From the NCBI RefSeq assembly GCF_037027585.1, contig NZ_JAXCLE010000003.1:186001-250000 (forward strand): DNA of 64,000 nt, in the 5' to 3' direction. The notes under the pieces were generated by a model. The model was not told the origin of the DNA and searched no databases. It saw only the letters and a list, made by a program, of their open reading frames with translations. Below, piece by piece: positions 62,181 to 64,000 of the stretch. The DNA is from Solibacillus ferritrahens. Lineage in GTDB: Bacteria > Bacillota > Bacilli > Bacillales_A > Planococcaceae. Made by a program: the position numbers and the translations under genes. Within the stretch, counting starts at the first letter, position 1; the number at the start of each line of letters is the position of its first letter.

Positions 62181-62630
62181 GTGCGCTTAACAGTATATAC
62201 AGATTATTCTTTACGTACGCTCATGTATTTAGGTGTACGTGGTAGAGAACATTTAGTGACAATCCAGGAAATTGCAGATGCGTATCAAATTTCCAAAAAT
62301 CATTTAATGAAAGTTACTTATGATTTAGGACAGCACGGATATATTGAAACAATACGTGGACGCGGAGGCGGGATCCGTCTGGCACTAGATCCGGCACAAA
62401 TTAATATCGGTGAGGTTGTTCGTAAAACGGAAGAGGATTTTCACATAGTTGAATGTTTTAATCCTGAAAGCAATCTTTGCAAAATATCACCCGAGTGTAG
62501 GTTGAAATTTGCATTGGCTGAAGCATTAAAAGCTTATTTAGCTGTACTTGATTCCTATACATTGGCAGATGTTCTCGTATCGACAGACATTTTAAGTGAA
62601 TTATTTGGTATAAACGAAACTAGTAAATAA
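62181..62630 (+). CDS. nsrR: Rrf2-family NO-sensing repressor NsrR
   Basis: The 149-residue regulator starts RLTVYTDYSLRTLMYL and has the helix-turn-helix TIQEIADAYQISKNHLMKV. Three Cys (ECFNPESNLCKISPEC) carry the iron-sulfur cluster that NO destroys. GTG 62181 is chosen by comparison with NsrR starts and GGTG 6 bases before; an ATG at 62169 is in frame. Divergent hmp is the standard target. Confidence 0.9.
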   Translation: MRLTVYTDYSLRTLMYLGVRGREHLVTIQEIADAYQISKNHLMKVTYDLGQHGYIETIRGRGGGIRLALDPAQINIGEVVRKTEEDFHIVECFNPESNLCKISPECRLKFALAEALKAYLAVLDSYTLADVLVSTDILSELFGINETSK

Positions 62631-62651
62631 CTGTTTACTAGTTTTTTAATA
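62617..62651 (+). terminator. Terminator of nsrR
   Basis: AAACTAGTAAA (62617-62627) pairs with TTTACTAGTTT (62634-62644), T run; the stem includes the stop codon. Confidence 0.85.
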
Positions 62652-62680
62652 TAAAAAAACATTGGTAAAAAGGGGAAATT

Positions 62681-63427
62681 ATGAAAAAAACAATCTTTAT
62701 AACGGGTGCTACAAGCGGCATCGGACGAATTACGACGGAAATGCTTGTAAAGGCGGGGCATACGGTCTATGCAACCGGACGAAACGAAAGTGCATTAAAA
62801 TATTTGGAAAGTATCGGGGCAATCGCATTTAAAGCGGATTTACGGATTCCTACTGATATAGATTATGTAATATCCAAATTACCGGCGATAGATGTAGCGA
62901 TATTAAATGCGGGACTGGGCTATTTTGAGAGCGCGGTGAATCTATCCGATCAGGAAATCGATACAATGCTCGATGTCAATGTGCGTGCACCTATCCATTT
63001 AACGAAAAGATTGGCACCTGTCATGATTGAAAAAAACAGCGGTCATTTTATATTTGTTGGTTCGCAGGCAGGGAAGGTTGCAACAAAAAAAGCGAGTGTA
63101 TATGCAGCGAGTAAACATGCAATAACAGGTTTTGTGAATGGCCTTCGATTGGAGCTTAGCGATCACAACATATTTGTTACAGGAATTTATCCTGGTCCAA
63201 TTGATACGCCTTTTCTTCAAAAAGCGGATGCATCCAACGTTTACCGTGATGCAATTGAGAAGTTTTTAATTCAACCGGAAAAGGTTGCTTTTGAAATAGT
63301 GCGTGCCATTGAGAAAAAACCACGTGAAGTGAACTTACCTCGTATCATGGGGGTAACGAGTAAGCTGTATGCAGTAGCACCTGTACTCGTCGAATTATTA
63401 GGAAAAGGATTTTTTAATAAGAAATAA
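62681..63427 (+). CDS. Short-chain dehydrogenase, YqjQ-like
   Basis: The 248-residue SDR has TGATSGIGR (9-17), NAGLGYF, Ser in VGSQAGK and YAASK. It is the type next to yqjP in B. subtilis, so it may mark where the core order resumes after the island. AAGGGG lies 7 bases before ATG. Substrate unknown. Confidence 0.82.
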   Translation: MKKTIFITGATSGIGRITTEMLVKAGHTVYATGRNESALKYLESIGAIAFKADLRIPTDIDYVISKLPAIDVAILNAGLGYFESAVNLSDQEIDTMLDVNVRAPIHLTKRLAPVMIEKNSGHFIFVGSQAGKVATKKASVYAASKHAITGFVNGLRLELSDHNIFVTGIYPGPIDTPFLQKADASNVYRDAIEKFLIQPEKVAFEIVRAIEKKPREVNLPRIMGVTSKLYAVAPVLVELLGKGFFNKK

Positions 63428-63436
63428 GGAAGTTAT

Positions 63437-63476
63437 GTGAATTCTATTGAATGTATTTTTATAGAATTCACTTTTT
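63437..63476 (+). terminator. Terminator of the SDR gene
   Basis: GTGAATTCTAT (63437-63447) pairs with ATAGAATTCAC (63461-63471), then TTTTT. Confidence 0.88.
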
Positions 63477-63671
63477 AAATTCATGCAAATATTAGCATTT
63501 TTATGCAAAAACGAGTAAGTACTGAAACCATGAAAATAAATGTTTTTTGATAGTACAAAAAACTCTAAAATTTTATATAAATGCAGTTGCGTTTATTTTT
63601 ATAACATGGTACTATTCGTGTATAAACTTTTATTACATTGTATAAACATACATCATTTGGAGGCAATTAAC

Positions 63672-64000
63672 ATGGCAAACAAGAAAGTCGTATTAGCATA
63701 TTCAGGTGGTCTTGATACATCAGTAGCAATTCCATGGTTAAAAGAACAAGGTTGGGACGTAATTGCAGTATGCCTAGATGTAGGTGAAGGAAAAGATCTT
63801 GAATTTATTAAAAACAAGGCACTTCAAGTAGGTGCTGTTGAATCATATATGATTGATGCAAAAGATGAATTTGCGGAAGAATATGCACTAATTTCATTAC
63901 AAGGTCATACATGGTACGAGCAAAAGTATCCATTAGTATCTGCATTATCTCGTCCATTAATTTCTAAAAAATTAGTCGAAATTGCAACTGAAACAAACGC
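63672..64000 (+). CDS. argG: Argininosuccinate synthase (5' part)
   Basis: The first 109 residues are visible: VVLAYSGGLDTSVAIPWL with the ATP-pyrophosphatase SGGLDT loop, and VCLDVGEG after it, diagnostic of ArgG. The enzyme joins citrulline and aspartate. TTGGAGG lies 8 bases before ATG. TGTATAAAC occurs twice, 20 bp apart (63619 and 63639), in the leader and might be an ArgR-type site. The gene runs beyond the window. Confidence 0.95.
   Translation, partial: MANKKVVLAYSGGLDTSVAIPWLKEQGWDVIAVCLDVGEGKDLEFIKNKALQVGAVESYMIDAKDEFAEEYALISLQGHTWYEQKYPLVSALSRPLISKKLVEIATETN

Overview
The window looks like a chromosome segment of a low-GC, endospore-forming Bacillota of the Planococcaceae type (Solibacillus/Lysinibacillus-like). 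This rests on AT-rich DNA with strong AGGAGG ribosome sites, a YjcZ-type sporulation peptide, a proline T-box in front of a ProI-type reductase, an MhqR/MhqD quinone module, and the order dinB, rnz, proI, yqjP-like MBL, yqjQ-like SDR, which as I recall it follows the Bacillus subtilis yqj region. The species call is inference; no rRNA or full marker gene is present.

Layout. 1-9.8 kb: a truncated XRE/TPR regulator, a GNAT acetyltransferase, a two-gene ABC exporter, then a tightly coupled operon gntR, iron-dependent alcohol dehydrogenase, ThDP enzyme, BASS transporter, NAD-epimerase. 10-28.6 kb: core genes (dinB, DUF3817-MFS fusion with a likely Fur box, a TRM11-like methyltransferase, sporulation-associated small proteins, mhqR-dioxygenase-mhqD, rnz, TetR/SDR pair, T-box-proI, yqjP-like) interrupted by small unknown genes, a HEPN-like gene, a broken aldo/keto reductase and several families of intergenic repeats.

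28.69-55.52 kb: an integrated element of about 26.8 kb. Its limits are proposed from an 18-bp direct repeat (28688-28705 and 55506-55523), the left copy embedded in a sequence like a tmRNA 3' end and lying next to a tyrosine recombinase. It carries a cREC-like receiver next to a RES-domain gene, a CD-NTase with a four-helix membrane effector (CBASS-like), a P63C gene, a GIY-YIG/DUF2075 helicase-like gene, an McrBC-like AAA/nuclease pair, a gene-II-type rolling-circle initiator and a 1328-residue YobI-like NTPase. It also holds a serine resolvase, a second integrase/HTH module preceded by seven 98-bp tandem repeats, a decayed second copy of that module, a 333-bp duplication and a field of 11-bp iterons. 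I read it as a defence island built on a composite, formerly plasmid- or ICE-like element.

55.5-60.8 kb: a decayed accessory zone (DUF1232, NERD-HRDC, HNH and Mrr-like remnants, two small exported peptides). 60.8-64 kb: core genes again: flavohaemoglobin hmp divergent from nsrR, a YqjQ-like SDR, and the start of argG, which runs off the window.
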